NCBI GenBank assembly: GCA_025738555.1
Contig: JAOVFP010000008.1
Location: forward strand, 4,898,001-4,962,000
DNA length: 64,000 bases
Reading direction: 5' to 3'
From: Cyathus striatus
Taxonomy: Eukaryota; Basidiomycota; Agaricomycetes; Agaricales; Nidulariaceae
Below, one piece after another: positions 22,651 to 34,084 of this stretch (within the stretch, counting starts at the first letter, position 1; the number at the start of each line of letters is the position of its first letter). The notes below the pieces were generated by a model that saw only the letters and a program-made list of their open reading frames with translations, ran no database searches and was not told the DNA's origin. A program made the translations under genes and the position numbers.

Positions 22651-24913
22651 TAACACATTTCAGTCCATGCGTGGAGGATAGTCTTGATATGAGTATGATG
22701 CGTTAAGAACCAAGTTAGTAGTTTACCACATATAATTATGACGACCCACTTCGGTGAAATTTCTCACGGTCATAGGTCCACGCGCCACTGAGTGCACGGT
22801 GAAGTTTGAACGCGACAACGTACTTGTAGCTCAGAATAATACTTAATAAATAATTGGAATATGTATCAATTAAACACTTCCTTCGTGGTAATACTCTGAC
22901 TCATTTAATTCCCTGATAAAAGAAGCAATTGAGCATATAGGCCAACACGGGTTCGTCGCGCTCCTTTCCTAGTCAAAGTGAACACACTGCACAGCTCCGT
23001 GTTTTGAAATAAATAAAGCATATCGTAGTTCTCGTAGAAATACTTGAAGATCTGATGCCACAATGAGCGCATTTCCCTCTAAACGTACTAGAGCACGCAC
23101 ATACACCCCCGTCGAACAACCTAGTTCACGAACGCCAAATGACCCATCGTGTTTGTCATGCGATTATACCGTTGTTATACAATATCGAGGGCCGAGGCTA
23201 AGCTCCGCGCTTTAAGAAGCAAAATATCTGCGGATCAGTATATACGAACTAGCCCTTGTCCGACACAACGACGTACAAAAAAACACTATGGTTTGCTTTA
23301 AGTTGCTTAGCAGAAGTAGACATGATCTAAGCTCCCAGGGCCACATTTAGAATCTGCCAACCAGCTGAATAGGCTTGCACGAGTAAGTACCACGCCCCTC
23401 CGTACAATATACTTCTCTCAGGAACAAGACCCCAGAATTGAAATGAACGCCTTGGTCGAACTATCGGTAGTTGAGGTTTCTGCGGAAACACGAGATCTTT
23501 CCAATATCAGAAAGGGTCCATACGGGTGTTTGGCTGTCCGAGGCATTTATCTTTACTTCCCAGTACCTGTTATTTGGCCGGAAGCACAGGGAGCTGCATG
23601 CAAGCTATTTTCACAACCTAATAATGTAGCAAGCATATCGCCATAAATCGAGATTCTTGCTCAAAAGGAAGAGAGAAATGAGGAATGAGGAAGGACCTAC
23701 TATGAGAAATGATGCCTGATGAGGTATGGCGGATAGCGTACCATCTGGACACACATGATATCTCGCTGATTACAGTACCTATAACACCCTCTTCGGTTTA
23801 GAAACCAATTAATTGCTTAGGGGTTCACCGCGGATTGATGGGAGCATGCATTCCTCTAGATAACACTGCATTCGATCGATTCCACCGGGCGCTGAGGTAT
23901 TCGCCTTGAGTCAATATGCCAATCGTTCTGAGCGGATATAATGTAGCACAGGCCATGCACGAGTAATAGATCGAGTTCCTGTCCCTGCTAAGTGCATAGA
24001 TAATAATAAAGCACGAACGATCAAGTGATATGTTAATTTCTATCCCTACCTTCAGTGTCCACAAATAGGAAGATGAACAACAATGCTGACGTTAAGAGGT
24101 AAAAGAGAGACAATTTAACGTGAACGTGCCCGGTAGTGAAGCCCCTTGCTCAGTGACTGCGCGGTATAGGAGTAAGTATATTTGGGTCCAATATTATTGA
24201 ATATATGGCAAAAGGAGAGGTCTCTTTATTAACAGCGTGTACAGATACCCCACCGAGAAAATTTATTTTGTGACGATACAAGCCATTGGTTTTGTGAAGT
24301 CTCGTAGGGCGGTAGAGATTATCAGGCCCGTAGTGATGCATGCATGCGTACATGGGAGGTCACAATGCTGACTTGGTGCTGAAGCCTGGTGGAAAGTGAC
24401 AACCATCATGTCAGAAAAATTATCCTGAGAGAATAATTGCATAAGAATTTAAGTAGAAAAACATAAAGGTAATGATTTTTTTATCGTAAAAATAGTTTAT
24501 GCCAGTCATCACTAGATAGAAAAGGACATGATAAACTTGTGATCAACTTGAACCGAAAAACATTGCATTATCTGCTTCAGCTACTTACTAAATAATGAGG
24601 TACGTCGGTGCGCAGGTTTTGCAATGGTTTGTATGACTAGAGGCCTATATAAGCACAGACATGGACGAAAAATGATAGCTGTAGTTTGTTGGGAGTTTTA
24701 CACTGTTTTACGTTACTAGTTAGTTCAACTTAGTGGAGGTAGTCCATGTGAACTCGGCAAGCTCCGAATGGAAATCGGCAAATCAGATCACAGAATTTAG
24801 TAACCGTGAAGCTCGATTTAAAAGAACTTGGTTTCTAACCTTCGTCTAACCTGGTGGTATCGATAGCCTGCACGTTCTCTTCTGCTGCATCGACACCCTT
24901 TGCAATTCATAAC
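22651..24913. other. Intergenic region, no supported gene
   Basis: This 2.3 kb separates the divergent CRAL-TRIO (-) and SET-domain (+) genes and must contain both promoters; a TATA-like run lies near 24650. Short frames of up to about 83 codons on both strands carry no motif. No repeats were seen. Confidence 0.5.
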
Positions 24914-26845
24914 ATGGTGTCAGAGGATATTCGAACATTTTCTGATTGGTTTTGTAAAAATGGCGGGAAAATAGATGCATCCTCCATAGATATCACTCCA
25001 TTTCCTACTGCAGAAGGTGGCCGAGGTGCAGTTGCTCTTCAAGACATTCCTGTAAGTCTACCAGTTCTATTCCCACTGCACCCCACCGTATCTCACCCCT
25101 TCTAACTCAAGTCAGATCATACGCTTTTTACCATCCCACGTTCTCTATTACTGTCTACACGTACTTCTCTCCTTCCGCATAAGTTTGGGCTAGAACCGTG
25201 GAAGCAGCAAAGATTGCACAAAGGGTGGGCGGGTTTAATCCTATGCATGATGTGGGAAGAAGCCAATGGTCCTTCTTCCAAGTGGTCCGAATACTTCGGT
25301 GCGGATTAATGGGAATTTCTCAATGAGATGTTCAGCTGACTTTTCAGCATAGCTAGTCTGCCGGAAAAGTTCGACACGCCAATGTTTTGGGACGCTGTTG
25401 ACCTGCAAGAGCTGAAGGGGACCTCTGTGGTAGGTCTGTTAGTGGTTTCCGTGTATCGTAGAGGATGTGTCTCTAACGTCACGATTTTTAGAAAAATTGG
25501 GGAAAGAAGACGCTGAACGGGATTACGCTCAAATTCTTTTGCCTGCGGTACAGGTAAGCCCCCTTTTTAGTTAGAGGAATAGTTGATGACATGTTGGGCT
25601 AGTCGCGTCCAGATTTATTTCGGCGAGATGATATACCTCGACATTATTCACTGGAGAAATATCATATAATGGGTAGTAGGATTCTATCGAGAAGTTTTAA
25701 CCTTGAGCCGTCTGATATGGAAGATGACGAGAACGATAATATCGGCAATACCAGCGCCGACTGTGCGATGGATGTTGACCAAGACGGGCGTTCTGACTTC
25801 CCGCACCTGGACCATGAAGAATCCCGCCCTGAAGAGGATGTAGATGCCGAGGAAGATGAAGATGACGGCGATACATCTGAGACTGCCATGGTTCCTATGG
25901 CTGATATGTTAAACGCAAGATATGGTTCCGAAAATGTAAGCTGGATCTCGTATTTTTCGTTCTTTTGTTTAATGTTACTTGTCAGGCCAAGTTATTTTAT
26001 GAAAGAGATGAATTGAGAATGGTGTCTACGAAGCCAATTAGAGTAGGAGAACAGATTGTAAGTACACTAACGATTTCTTATAACGTCCTGGCGTCTCAAC
26101 TAAGCGACATTATCAGTGGAATACCTACGGTGATCTTCCTAATGCAGAACTCCTGCGGCGATACGGTCATGTTGATTATTTACCGATACCGGGAGGTGCG
26201 CTTGGCAATCCGGGTGATGTGGTAGAAATACGAGCGGATTTATTGGTCTCCGTGGTTAATGAAAAATATCCTAAAAATGTGCAAGATAGGATAGACTGGT
26301 GGCTAGATGAAGGCGGTGATGAGTACGTTCGATTGCTATGGTGTATCCTTTCTACCTTGATTCTGAAATTGAATTCAAGCACATTCGACCTCGAGTACGA
26401 CTTCGCGATATCTCCTGGCTTCCTCTCTCTTGTACACCTTCTATTGCTACACGATGACGAATGGAAAAAAGCGAAGGACAAAGGGAAGCCTCCAAAGCCC
26501 AAAGTCGACGTCGAAGTGTTAAAATGTATTTCTGGAGTCTTACAAAGAAGACTACAAGAATATCCAACCACGCCAGAGGTGATTTGATTTTGCTCTAATT
26601 TTTACTCGTCTGTAGAAACTGAACTAAAAATGTTCTTACAGGATGACGAAAAAATGTTGCAAGATGTAAGCATTTCCCTTAATAAAAAGCACGCCATCAT
26701 TGTGCGGATGGGAGAAAAGCGGATTCTGCAAGGTACATTGAGAGTGATTTCGGAAGTGTTTAAAAAGGAGGATGAGTCAAGTAGCAAGCGTAAAGCAACT
26801 GAATCCGGTGGGTCTGATTGTAAAACAAAGAAGACCAGACGATAA
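24914..26845 (+). CDS. SET-domain protein lysine methyltransferase (Rkm4/SETD6-like)
   Basis: The product is predicted to transfer methyl groups from S-adenosylmethionine to lysine, in yeast Rkm4 on a large-subunit ribosomal protein. Exons give the start MVSEDIRTFSDWFCKNGGKI, the SET-N segment GRGAVALQDIPSDHTLFTIP (using acceptor ctcaag near 25110), the insert LHKGWAGLILCMMWE, the SET-C part MVPMADMLNAR, LRMVSTKPIRVGEQI and WNTYGDLPNAELLRRYG, then the Rubisco-LSMT-type substrate-binding helical domain. An acidic Asp/Glu-rich insert (about 25715-25880) interrupts the SET region before the MADMLNA motif. The carboxy end is a basic KKTRR tail that could act as a nuclear signal. The in-frame ATG at 24854 is less likely than 24914, where family-like sequence starts. 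The substrate is inferred. Confidence 0.9.
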
Positions 26846-26960
26846 TAAATATTCTACGACGGTGTGAAGACGTAATCCATAATCAGTTATCTTATCTAAG
26901 ATAAGCTGTGCTTGTTTCTGCGTAGCTACGTAGTAACTGCGGATAAGTAGAATGTGTCCA

Positions 26961-26970
26961 TATATATATA
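26961..26970 (+). promoter_or_regulatory. TATA-like element before the CUE-domain gene
   Basis: A ten-base TA repeat lies 63 nt upstream of the ATG at 27033. Its spacing suits a fungal TATA box, though the transcript start is not known. Confidence 0.35.
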
Positions 26971-27032
26971 GCACCAACCTTCTCCATCGTCGACTCTCAC
27001 ATCTCTACTTGATCAGTATATTACAACACATC

Positions 27033-28475
27033 ATGGTGGATACGAACCAAGTGTCTACGAATGAATCCCAGGACTCTCATGCTTCATCACCGCAAGCTAC
27101 ATTGAATAATCCTTCGCCTTCTCCATCTTCCGGCCCTCTGCCTGTGTCCGGTTCCCCAGTGGCCAATGCACATGACACCTCTCGATCTCCAAGGCTTCCG
27201 TCAGAGCAACCAGTGCAAAATACTTCCCCTGAAGTGGTCGCCTTGCGTAGTATGTTTCCGGATTACGACGATGCTATACTGTCCGTTTCAAGACTAAGTG
27301 TTACTTGTTGCTGTTTCTCATGTCATTTTCGAATAGTCATTCCGTCTTGGAGTCGGTGGGAGGTAACCAAGACCATGCCATCGACGCCTTACTGGGAATG
27401 AGCGATCCCAACTATACGAGCGAAGCACGCCCCGAAGAGCCTCAGCTTGTGCGTTGATTTGATAATACTGGTTTCATAATAATAACATTCTGGTAGTCTC
27501 AGACTGAGCTCGATGAACAACTAGCTCGACGTTTGATGCTGGAAGATCAGGAGGAGCAGCAGCGACAATGGCAACAACAACAACGATCTCCTGCTGTAAG
27601 CTTCCAGAGTGCACCTTATCAAGTACGTCAACAGCAGCAACAGCCATACCAGGGTCCACCTGCTGGAGGAGAACGAGATACAATGGCTGAATTCCAAGAC
27701 CAGTTCAATAAATTTGCAGAAAGTGAGGCGCTTAGTTTTGCGTTTGTCAACCTTTCGTTCATACGCTGTGATCCATTTTATAATAGCCGGGAAAAAGACG
27801 CTCGGAAACCTTTTCTCTAAAGTGAAATCGAAGATTCAAGAATTTGATCAGCCACGGTGCGTTATGGGATTTTCTGAGATGAAAAGATGTTATATTTCCA
27901 ACGCAGGCCAGGACAAGGTACTCAGCCTACATGGGGAAGCAGTGGAGGTGCTTTCAATGCAACTCAAAGCTCGCCGCCTCAGCAAGGCTATTACTCGAAT
28001 CAGCAGTCTCCTGTACCATCTCAATCCCAGACGGCGTATTATGATCCGAATTCACCAATGGTTGCGCAATCTCCATCTCCATCACCTAGAACATCTGCAA
28101 GCAACCTACAAGGATATGATGTTACGCCAAACTCTTCCAGTGGCTAGTATATTCATCTCCTTCGCGCTTACAAGCTGACCGAACCGTTCGGTCGCAACAG
28201 GATTGTCCGCAGCAGGGGGTAGTGGACAGACTCCCCAGCCTCAAGGTTTTCCCAGTCCATCGAGGCAACCTGCACCAATTGACGGCGGTGAGTATGCATA
28301 GACATGCAGCGAACTTCCTCTCATACCCAGCAATGCAGGAAAGTTAGGACTCCTTCCGAAACGACCTGTATCGCTTGTGCGAGATCCCTCCGCCACACAG
28401 CCTCAGAGTAAGCCCGACGAAGATGACGATGGACTAGAATACACAGAAAATCCCTTTGAAGACTCAAGGAAATAA
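27033..28475 (+). CDS. CUE-domain ubiquitin-binding protein (Cue5-like)
   Basis: This is a likely ubiquitin-binding adaptor. The start is MVDTNQVSTNES, followed by a Ser/Pro-rich part and a CUE domain split by an intron: VVALRSMFPDYDDAIL then HSVLESVGGNQDHAIDALLG, with the MFP and dileucine-type motifs that contact ubiquitin. After it come LDEQLARRLMLEDQEEQQR, a Gln-rich run, and a conserved GKKTLGNLFSKVKSKIQEF helix. The carboxy end is Gln/Ser/Pro-rich and ends EYTENPFEDSRK. Yeast Cue5 links ubiquitinated aggregates to Atg8 for autophagy; whether an Atg8-interacting motif is present here (candidate EYTENP near the end) is speculation. Convergent with the V-ATPase gene, 165 bp apart. Confidence 0.88.
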
Positions 28476-28640
28476 GTTTGTAATTGTATGACTAGTATAG
28501 TGTGACAGTCCTCGCGGATACCCTTCAGAATGATACGCTGAATGGATAGCAACATAGAACAATACGGACACTTTTGTACGTTTGTATCATAATTCACGAT
28601 ACACTGACATCAAACTATGTGAATCCATCGTTAGAGGTAA

Positions 28641-29612
28641 TTAATGTACGAAGGGTGATACAACAGCTCGTGCTGCAGTAGTTGCCAGAGATGCGGCAGC
28701 TTTAAACTCTGGAGCTTCGGTAGTCATCAGAAGGCCGACTGAAACATAGTCATTAGTTGCGCAAATCCGTGCAGAAAGATAGTTCGCTTGTACCGATTAG
28801 TCCAAAGAGGCCAAGTATGCTTCCGAAGACTTCAACAACAAGGATTTTGACAAACAAATTGGGGTCTGCTGCATCCGCCAGAGCAGCCGTCGATCCAGTA
28901 ATACCAACGGAAACACCACAAAGAAGATTACATACGCCGACAGTCAACCCACCCCAAAAGAGGGCAAATCCTTTCAATGAAATTAAGAGTCCAAATTATT
29001 CGGCAGTAGACGAACTTACCAGTGAAATAATTTTCCCGTGTATAAAGTAGGTCTTCGTCTACAGCACTAAGCTTTGAAGAATAAACGATGCCCATAATCT
29101 GGAAGCAGCTGTTAGCCAGAAACTTGAGAAATGAATGTCAGTCACACATACGACACCATAGATGGCCACAACTTCACAGAAAATAATACTGCGCAAGTGT
29201 TACAACATATCTAAGTAAAAGTTGATAGGTCGCACCTAATCAAGTTCTTCGTTGTGATACGTGGGGTTCTGACACCACCTCCCAGAATGGAGGCGCCAGT
29301 AACAAATATTCCCCTGTGGAAAGATTAGCGAGCGAGCATTACAACCTAGAGCTCAGAGGCATGTACCACCCAGCACCCAAGACACTCAATCCAATACATA
29401 ATCCAATTCCAGTTCCCGCCCAAGCATATGGGCTTGACTCTTCAAGGAACCTACCGACATTGAAAGATTCACCGGAACCTGTAAACGGTACTGTGAATGA
29501 ACTATTTGAGAAAACGTTCCATAGGCAACTGACCAGTAAAGAGCAGGTATAGGGCCACAACAATTATTAGGAAGGAGGGAAGGCCATATGAGAAATAGGA
29601 CGTATAGCCCAT
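28641..29612 (-). CDS. VMA16: V-type ATPase proteolipid subunit c''
   Basis: This proton-carrying ring subunit of the vacuolar ATPase Vo sector is read from ATG 29612 ([17 protein letters not shown]). It has an extra first membrane helix followed by [20 protein letters not shown], which separates c'' from c and c'. Then come [39 protein letters not shown], the helix [21 protein letters not shown] with the proton-binding Glu, [19 protein letters not shown], and the last helices ending in ...[11 protein letters not shown]. Introns are short and phases agree. About 210 residues. It shares a 97 bp divergent promoter with the ARFRP1-like gene; both products act in the Golgi-vacuole system. Confidence 0.95.
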
Positions 29613-29709
29613 GGTCGGATTCAGGTGACGCTTGAACAACGCGTTTGCGCACTTGTGACCTCGAAATCATGTTGAGCCTTGTTTGCCTCACTACAACTTA
29701 TCACCTCCA
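29613..29709. promoter_or_regulatory. 97 bp divergent promoter, VMA16 / ARFRP1-like
   Basis: The start codons of the two head-to-head genes are only 97 bp apart, so transcription starts and leaders of both genes must overlap or be extremely short. Confidence 0.5.
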
Positions 29710-30669
29710 ATGTACCATCTCCTCAAAGGCCTTCATGAACATTTGACAAGGTTAGCTGGCATTCAGGTTATCTTCTGCGAGCTTACTTATTTCTCTGCCC
29801 TTCAGGAAAGAAGAGTTCTCTGTTATCATCGTAGGACTTGATGGCGCCGGGAAAACCGTACGGGACCACATAGTCTCTCGTCGTTGTCGTATTGACAGTA
29901 ATCAAGACGTTTCTAGAGAAAATAAAAACATTATACAATGAAACACCAGGGCTACCTCCTGATAAGATTGGTCCGACGGTAGGGCAGAACAGTGAGACTT
30001 TCAACTAGACCTGCGTACAGGATCTTAATATTCATCAGCTGGAAAGGTTACTTTGCCATCCACTATTCTACAATTCTGGGACTTGGGAGGTCAGCGCGGT
30101 ATTCGAAACATTTGGCACAAGTACTATGATGACTGTCATGCGGTAGTGTACGTCATCGATGCAGAGGACAGGGAACGTCTAAGTGAAGGCTGGGAGGTAT
30201 TTGGTATGTTTGCTACTCCTTGCCCCGTAAGTGTTACGAACAAATTAGCTAGATGGGGTTTTATCTGCTCCCCAAATCCTTGGCGTTCCACTCTTATTAC
30301 TTGCCAATAAACAAGATTCACCACAGAGCCTCTCAGTGGAGGAGATTAGGCATGACTATGAAGATTGGTACCAGCGGAAACTAGAGAGTGCACGCCGCAG
30401 CTCCCGCTATGGAGAACCTGAAAATGAGGCTGCCGCTCGAAGACAACGAATTGCAAGCCTCGATGTGATGGGGGTATCTGCTCTTGAAGGGTATGTACAT
30501 TTCCTCCGCGCCCATCTTTCCCTCTCAACCTTTCTTAGGACAGGTGTACGTGCTGCGGTAGACTGGCTGTTCATTCGAGTTCAGAATAGCAGAAGGTACG
30601 ATTTACACAGTTGCATGTTATACATTGGAAATAATAGTAATCACATATAGGGACATACCAAAACCATAG
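29710..30669 (+). CDS. ARF-related GTPase (ARFRP1 / yeast Arl3 type)
   Basis: This small GTPase of trans-Golgi traffic recruits Arl1 in yeast and animals. The start MYHLLKGLHEHLTRKEEFS has Tyr, not Gly, at position 2, so it is amino-acetylated rather than myristoylated, as known for Arl3/ARFRP1. G motifs after splicing: GLDGAGKTTF (P-loop), the switch region GPTVGQN, WDLGGQRGIRNIWHKYY, YVIDAEDRERL, and LLANKQDSPQSL. An insert rich in Arg/Glu (DWYQRKLESARRSSRYGEP) follows before SLDVMGVSALEG; it is longer than in human ARFRP1. A last mini-exon supplies RDIPKP-stop at 30669. About 230 residues. Divergent from VMA16. Confidence 0.93.
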
Positions 30670-31207
30670 TGCAGTGACTTAATTCTTACTTGACCGAATT
30701 CTTACTTTGTGTATACCACTAACCTTATCGTGTTTCAAAATCTGTATTAACTGAATATTTGCATGCAAGGAAGTGACTCGTGTTATTTGAACTGTTTGCT
30801 TGCAAGCTTCAGTGTGCTTTGACTCTCCTGTGGCATCAAGAATTGTTTGGGATACCGGTAGAAACAAATCCGGAGGAACACAGGCTCTGAGTACGTACTA
30901 GGTCCTTACAATGCACCAGTCGTTGTGCTCTGGGAATGGGTACTACTTCCAACGTATGGTGAGCATGCGGGGTTGACGTTACCATCCTATATGTATATAT
31001 CATCATGCGGTTACGGTTTTCAAGTAACCAAGAATCTCAGAACGGTGGTTCCAGGCCAGGTTTGCTAACGTGGCTGTTACTCCAACGGTCACGACCGGTC
31101 TACCCACAATCCGAAAAACATCACCTAAGACCCGACCATAGTATTGAATCCCTCGAGCCCCGCTATAAAAATATCAATTCGCTGTTTTCACGTTATTTCA
31201 ACAGAAC
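30670..31207. other. Short intergenic region, nothing recognised
   Basis: This is the 3' flank shared by the convergent ARFRP1-like (+) and SDR (-) genes. No open frame or repeat of note was seen. Confidence 0.5.
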
Positions 31208-32476
31208 TTACACAAGAAGCGAATTCACTCGGTCATCGATGAGTTTATAAACACCTTCCTTAAATTCTTCACGTGGAAGAAGGAATACGGGGCCATTATC
31301 CGCCAACAACCATGCACTGCCATTACTAGCTACCTGCGGGTCAGAGGCTGCACGGAAAATCGCTCCTGCGACTCTTGAAACGGGAGTTAGCGGTATCCCT
31401 GCCAGGAACAGTTTCACTGGTGCAGGGACTATACTAGTATCTATAAGAGAGGTAAATATGATTACGGAATATGATTGAAGGAACGTTGATATTATACCAG
31501 CAAACCAAGGATGGACCACTGCAATTCTTATTCCTACCATTTCCAATGGTATGTGAAGCGACCTCATAAGGCCTAGAATGGCATGCTTAGAAGCTGAGTA
31601 GAGTTCACCCTTGGGTATAGCTTGCCATGATGCTGGGAATTATAGTCAGTCAATGAGAAGAAATTGTGTGATTGGATTGTCTAACCCATGGATCCAATTA
31701 ACACGATTGATTTGACGGCTGTAAGGTCTACCCTATTAATTAGCAAGTAATGCTGTGCCAAATGTACGGCTGAAAATGTCAACTCGTGAATGCTATATAC
31801 CACCTACAGCCAAACTTACTGTAAAGGACACCAGTGATATTAACATCTAAGGTAAGGAAACGAGGTTTCACAGGTTTTCCATCTTTAAACTTCACTGTTC
31901 CAAAGGGTGAAGTTTCTGATACGCCTGCATTTGGGACCTACGTATTGCACGTATTTTGCACGTATTCCTAAGCAATACAAACATACGTCTGTGAAAACAA
32001 CATACCACAATGTCCACAGCTCCGAACGTTGACATGGCCAGTTCGAACATTGCAACCTGATCTTCCCATATTATGACATTGCATTTAATAGATATAGCTG
32101 ACCTGCAGTAACGGCTTAGCAGCTAACAATGAATGAGAGGCTGGTACAACTTACCCTCCAGAAGATGTGATTTCTTTCACTACACGTCTTCCGCCATCTA
32201 TATCCAAGTCCGCAATAACAACCTTCGCGCTTCACGCAACCATTAAATAATGCGCAAGTTTCACGAGAATAAGATATTGGTTACTTACCCGTACTGCGCA
32301 AAACGCAAAGCGGCCTCTCTCCCAATTCCGTTCGCGCCTCCTAGGTTATTGGGTCATGTGATAAGTCGTTTAGTATGGGATTCGGACCGGGCATATGACT
32401 GACCTGTGATAATCACCACTTTGTCCTTTACGCGGTCGGCATACTGGAACAAGGCTTCATCTTGAATAACGCTCAT
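31208..32476 (-). CDS. Short-chain dehydrogenase/reductase (SDR)
   Basis: This is an NAD(P)-dependent oxidoreductase with a Rossmann fold. Minus-strand exons from ATG 32476 give MSVIQDEALFQYADRVKD, the cofactor motif ITGGANGIGREAALRF (TGxxxGxG), the acidic VVIADLD at the end of beta-2, which favours NAD over NADP, the NAG-type VPNAGVS, and the catalytic YSASKHA (YxxxK) preceded by a Ser in VLIGSMA. The carboxy part continues HPWFADTSIV and ends DDRVNSLLV. About 300 residues and seven or so introns. It most resembles classical SDRs of the 15-hydroxyprostaglandin dehydrogenase-like group, but the substrate cannot be told from sequence. No biosynthetic partner genes are next to it. Confidence 0.88.
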
Positions 32477-34084
32477 GTTGTGGAAATATAGGGGGAGATG
32501 GAGAGCCAAAGCCAGCGAGAAGAAATTTGCCGTGATTCACCTGACCCTTGTTTGATTTGATATGTATGTACAGGTCATGCTTCCGAGAGCGGCCATCGAC
32601 GGGACTTGTCAAACGTTGATAGACAGCGGTTAAAACTTAAAAGAAGTATGTAGAATTAGTACTACATACATGGGTACTCAATACATTATAACAAGTACAA
32701 TGTCTCCCCAGACGTCCATAGTATATCATCTTGACTAGGGAACCTGCAAGACGAAATAGTGCATATAGCAAGTACATTTTGTTTTGAGCTTGAGAGAGCA
32801 GTGTAAAATCAACACTCAACAGTGAACTTAGAGTTACAAGATAAGTAATCACGTCTACAAAAAGACGAGTGCTAAGAAGGACGATTAAAAACGTGATAAC
32901 AAGTGGCGTGAGTGATTGTTTGAAAACAATGATAATTATTAAATTGTGGTAAATTGGGATATGCATCTGCTAGGAATTGTGTCTGTAGTATTGAATAAGA
33001 ATGACCCGTAATTGAATTTCTGTGAGAATTAAGAAGGGGAACGGAGCCAGAAAATAATGGTAAAAATTAGTAGATGAGCACTTAAAATGTATAGGTATTT
33101 TTACCGTAACATACAAGCGCCCGATAATCCATTGCCAGGACCATTGGGTACTAATTTACTTTTCACCAATTGAGATAATGTCAACTGTCTCAATAGGCGT
33201 GATCCGGTGAAAAATCTTTGGACATTTTGAAAAGAAACTAGTGCAAATATCCCCGTGAAAGGCTAAGTCAGTAGCATTAAGCGTCGATTGTGAACCTACG
33301 CATTCGGTATTAAGTGCTTGAAGTTGAAGGGTGCCACACAGCTAGCCATATCCCGTAGTGCTCAGTATGTCGACACGCATTCACATCGGGGAGGCACCAA
33401 CATCGCGGACTTAAATGATGCGATATGATGTATGCACACCTAAGTCGGTAGAGGAATGGACTGGCCCGTGCAGGCCAAGAGACTACAGCAAGCTTGGAAG
33501 AAAAGAAGAGGCATGATATTCTTCACAGATGATTGTAATCCGGAAGCTATCGAGGTTTGCATCGATCAACCCCACCAGCATAACTAACACTTGTTAATGA
33601 AAATGAGAGACTGAGGTGAACTTTACAAGCACTATAAGCAGCCCAGTCAGCAATAAGCTTTAGCGGGTAAAACCCGGTGAATGATCTGGTGACATGATGA
33701 CATGAATTCTGAACACAGGCTACACGGAGACATGTCGCCGGAGATTGGTCCCGTACGCATAAGATGTAGCCTGAGAAAGCAGTACTTTGACCAAGTCTGA
33801 ATGTTTGAGCGGAACTAAGGAATGACAAGAGATAGAGAGTTGGGCTTGTCAACGGACAGCTGTGGAGTGGCGGAAGAAGGCTAGGCGGAGGAAGAAGTTG
33901 TTTGCCTTTGTTATGATCAGAGGGATTTAGCTTCTGGGGTTCATGCGTGTCCATCACTTCATTCACCCAAGCTTAGACTTCCGACCCTGTAGAGTGTAAA
34001 ATCCACGTCGTTCCTTCAACTTCATATTCCAGACGCCCCTTGTACTACAGTCTTCTGTAATTCCTGTCCTTAATTTTTATTACC
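32477..34084. other. Divergent intergenic region without a supported gene
   Basis: This 1.6 kb lies between the SDR (-) and septin (+) starts. The longest frame, minus strand 33547-33966, is Ser/Leu-rich without a motif and overlaps the likely septin promoter. The part from 32640 to 33120 is A/T-rich. No repeats or RNA genes were recognised. Confidence 0.5.

Noticed and set aside
29339..29691. Minus-strand frames starting at other ATG or TTG codons near the V-ATPase gene
   Set aside because: They cross an intron in the wrong frame; splicing gives a continuous c'' subunit from 29612.
33547..33966. 139-codon minus-strand frame upstream of the septin gene
   Set aside because: Low-complexity Ser/Leu/Pro composition, no domain, and it overlaps the likely septin promoter.
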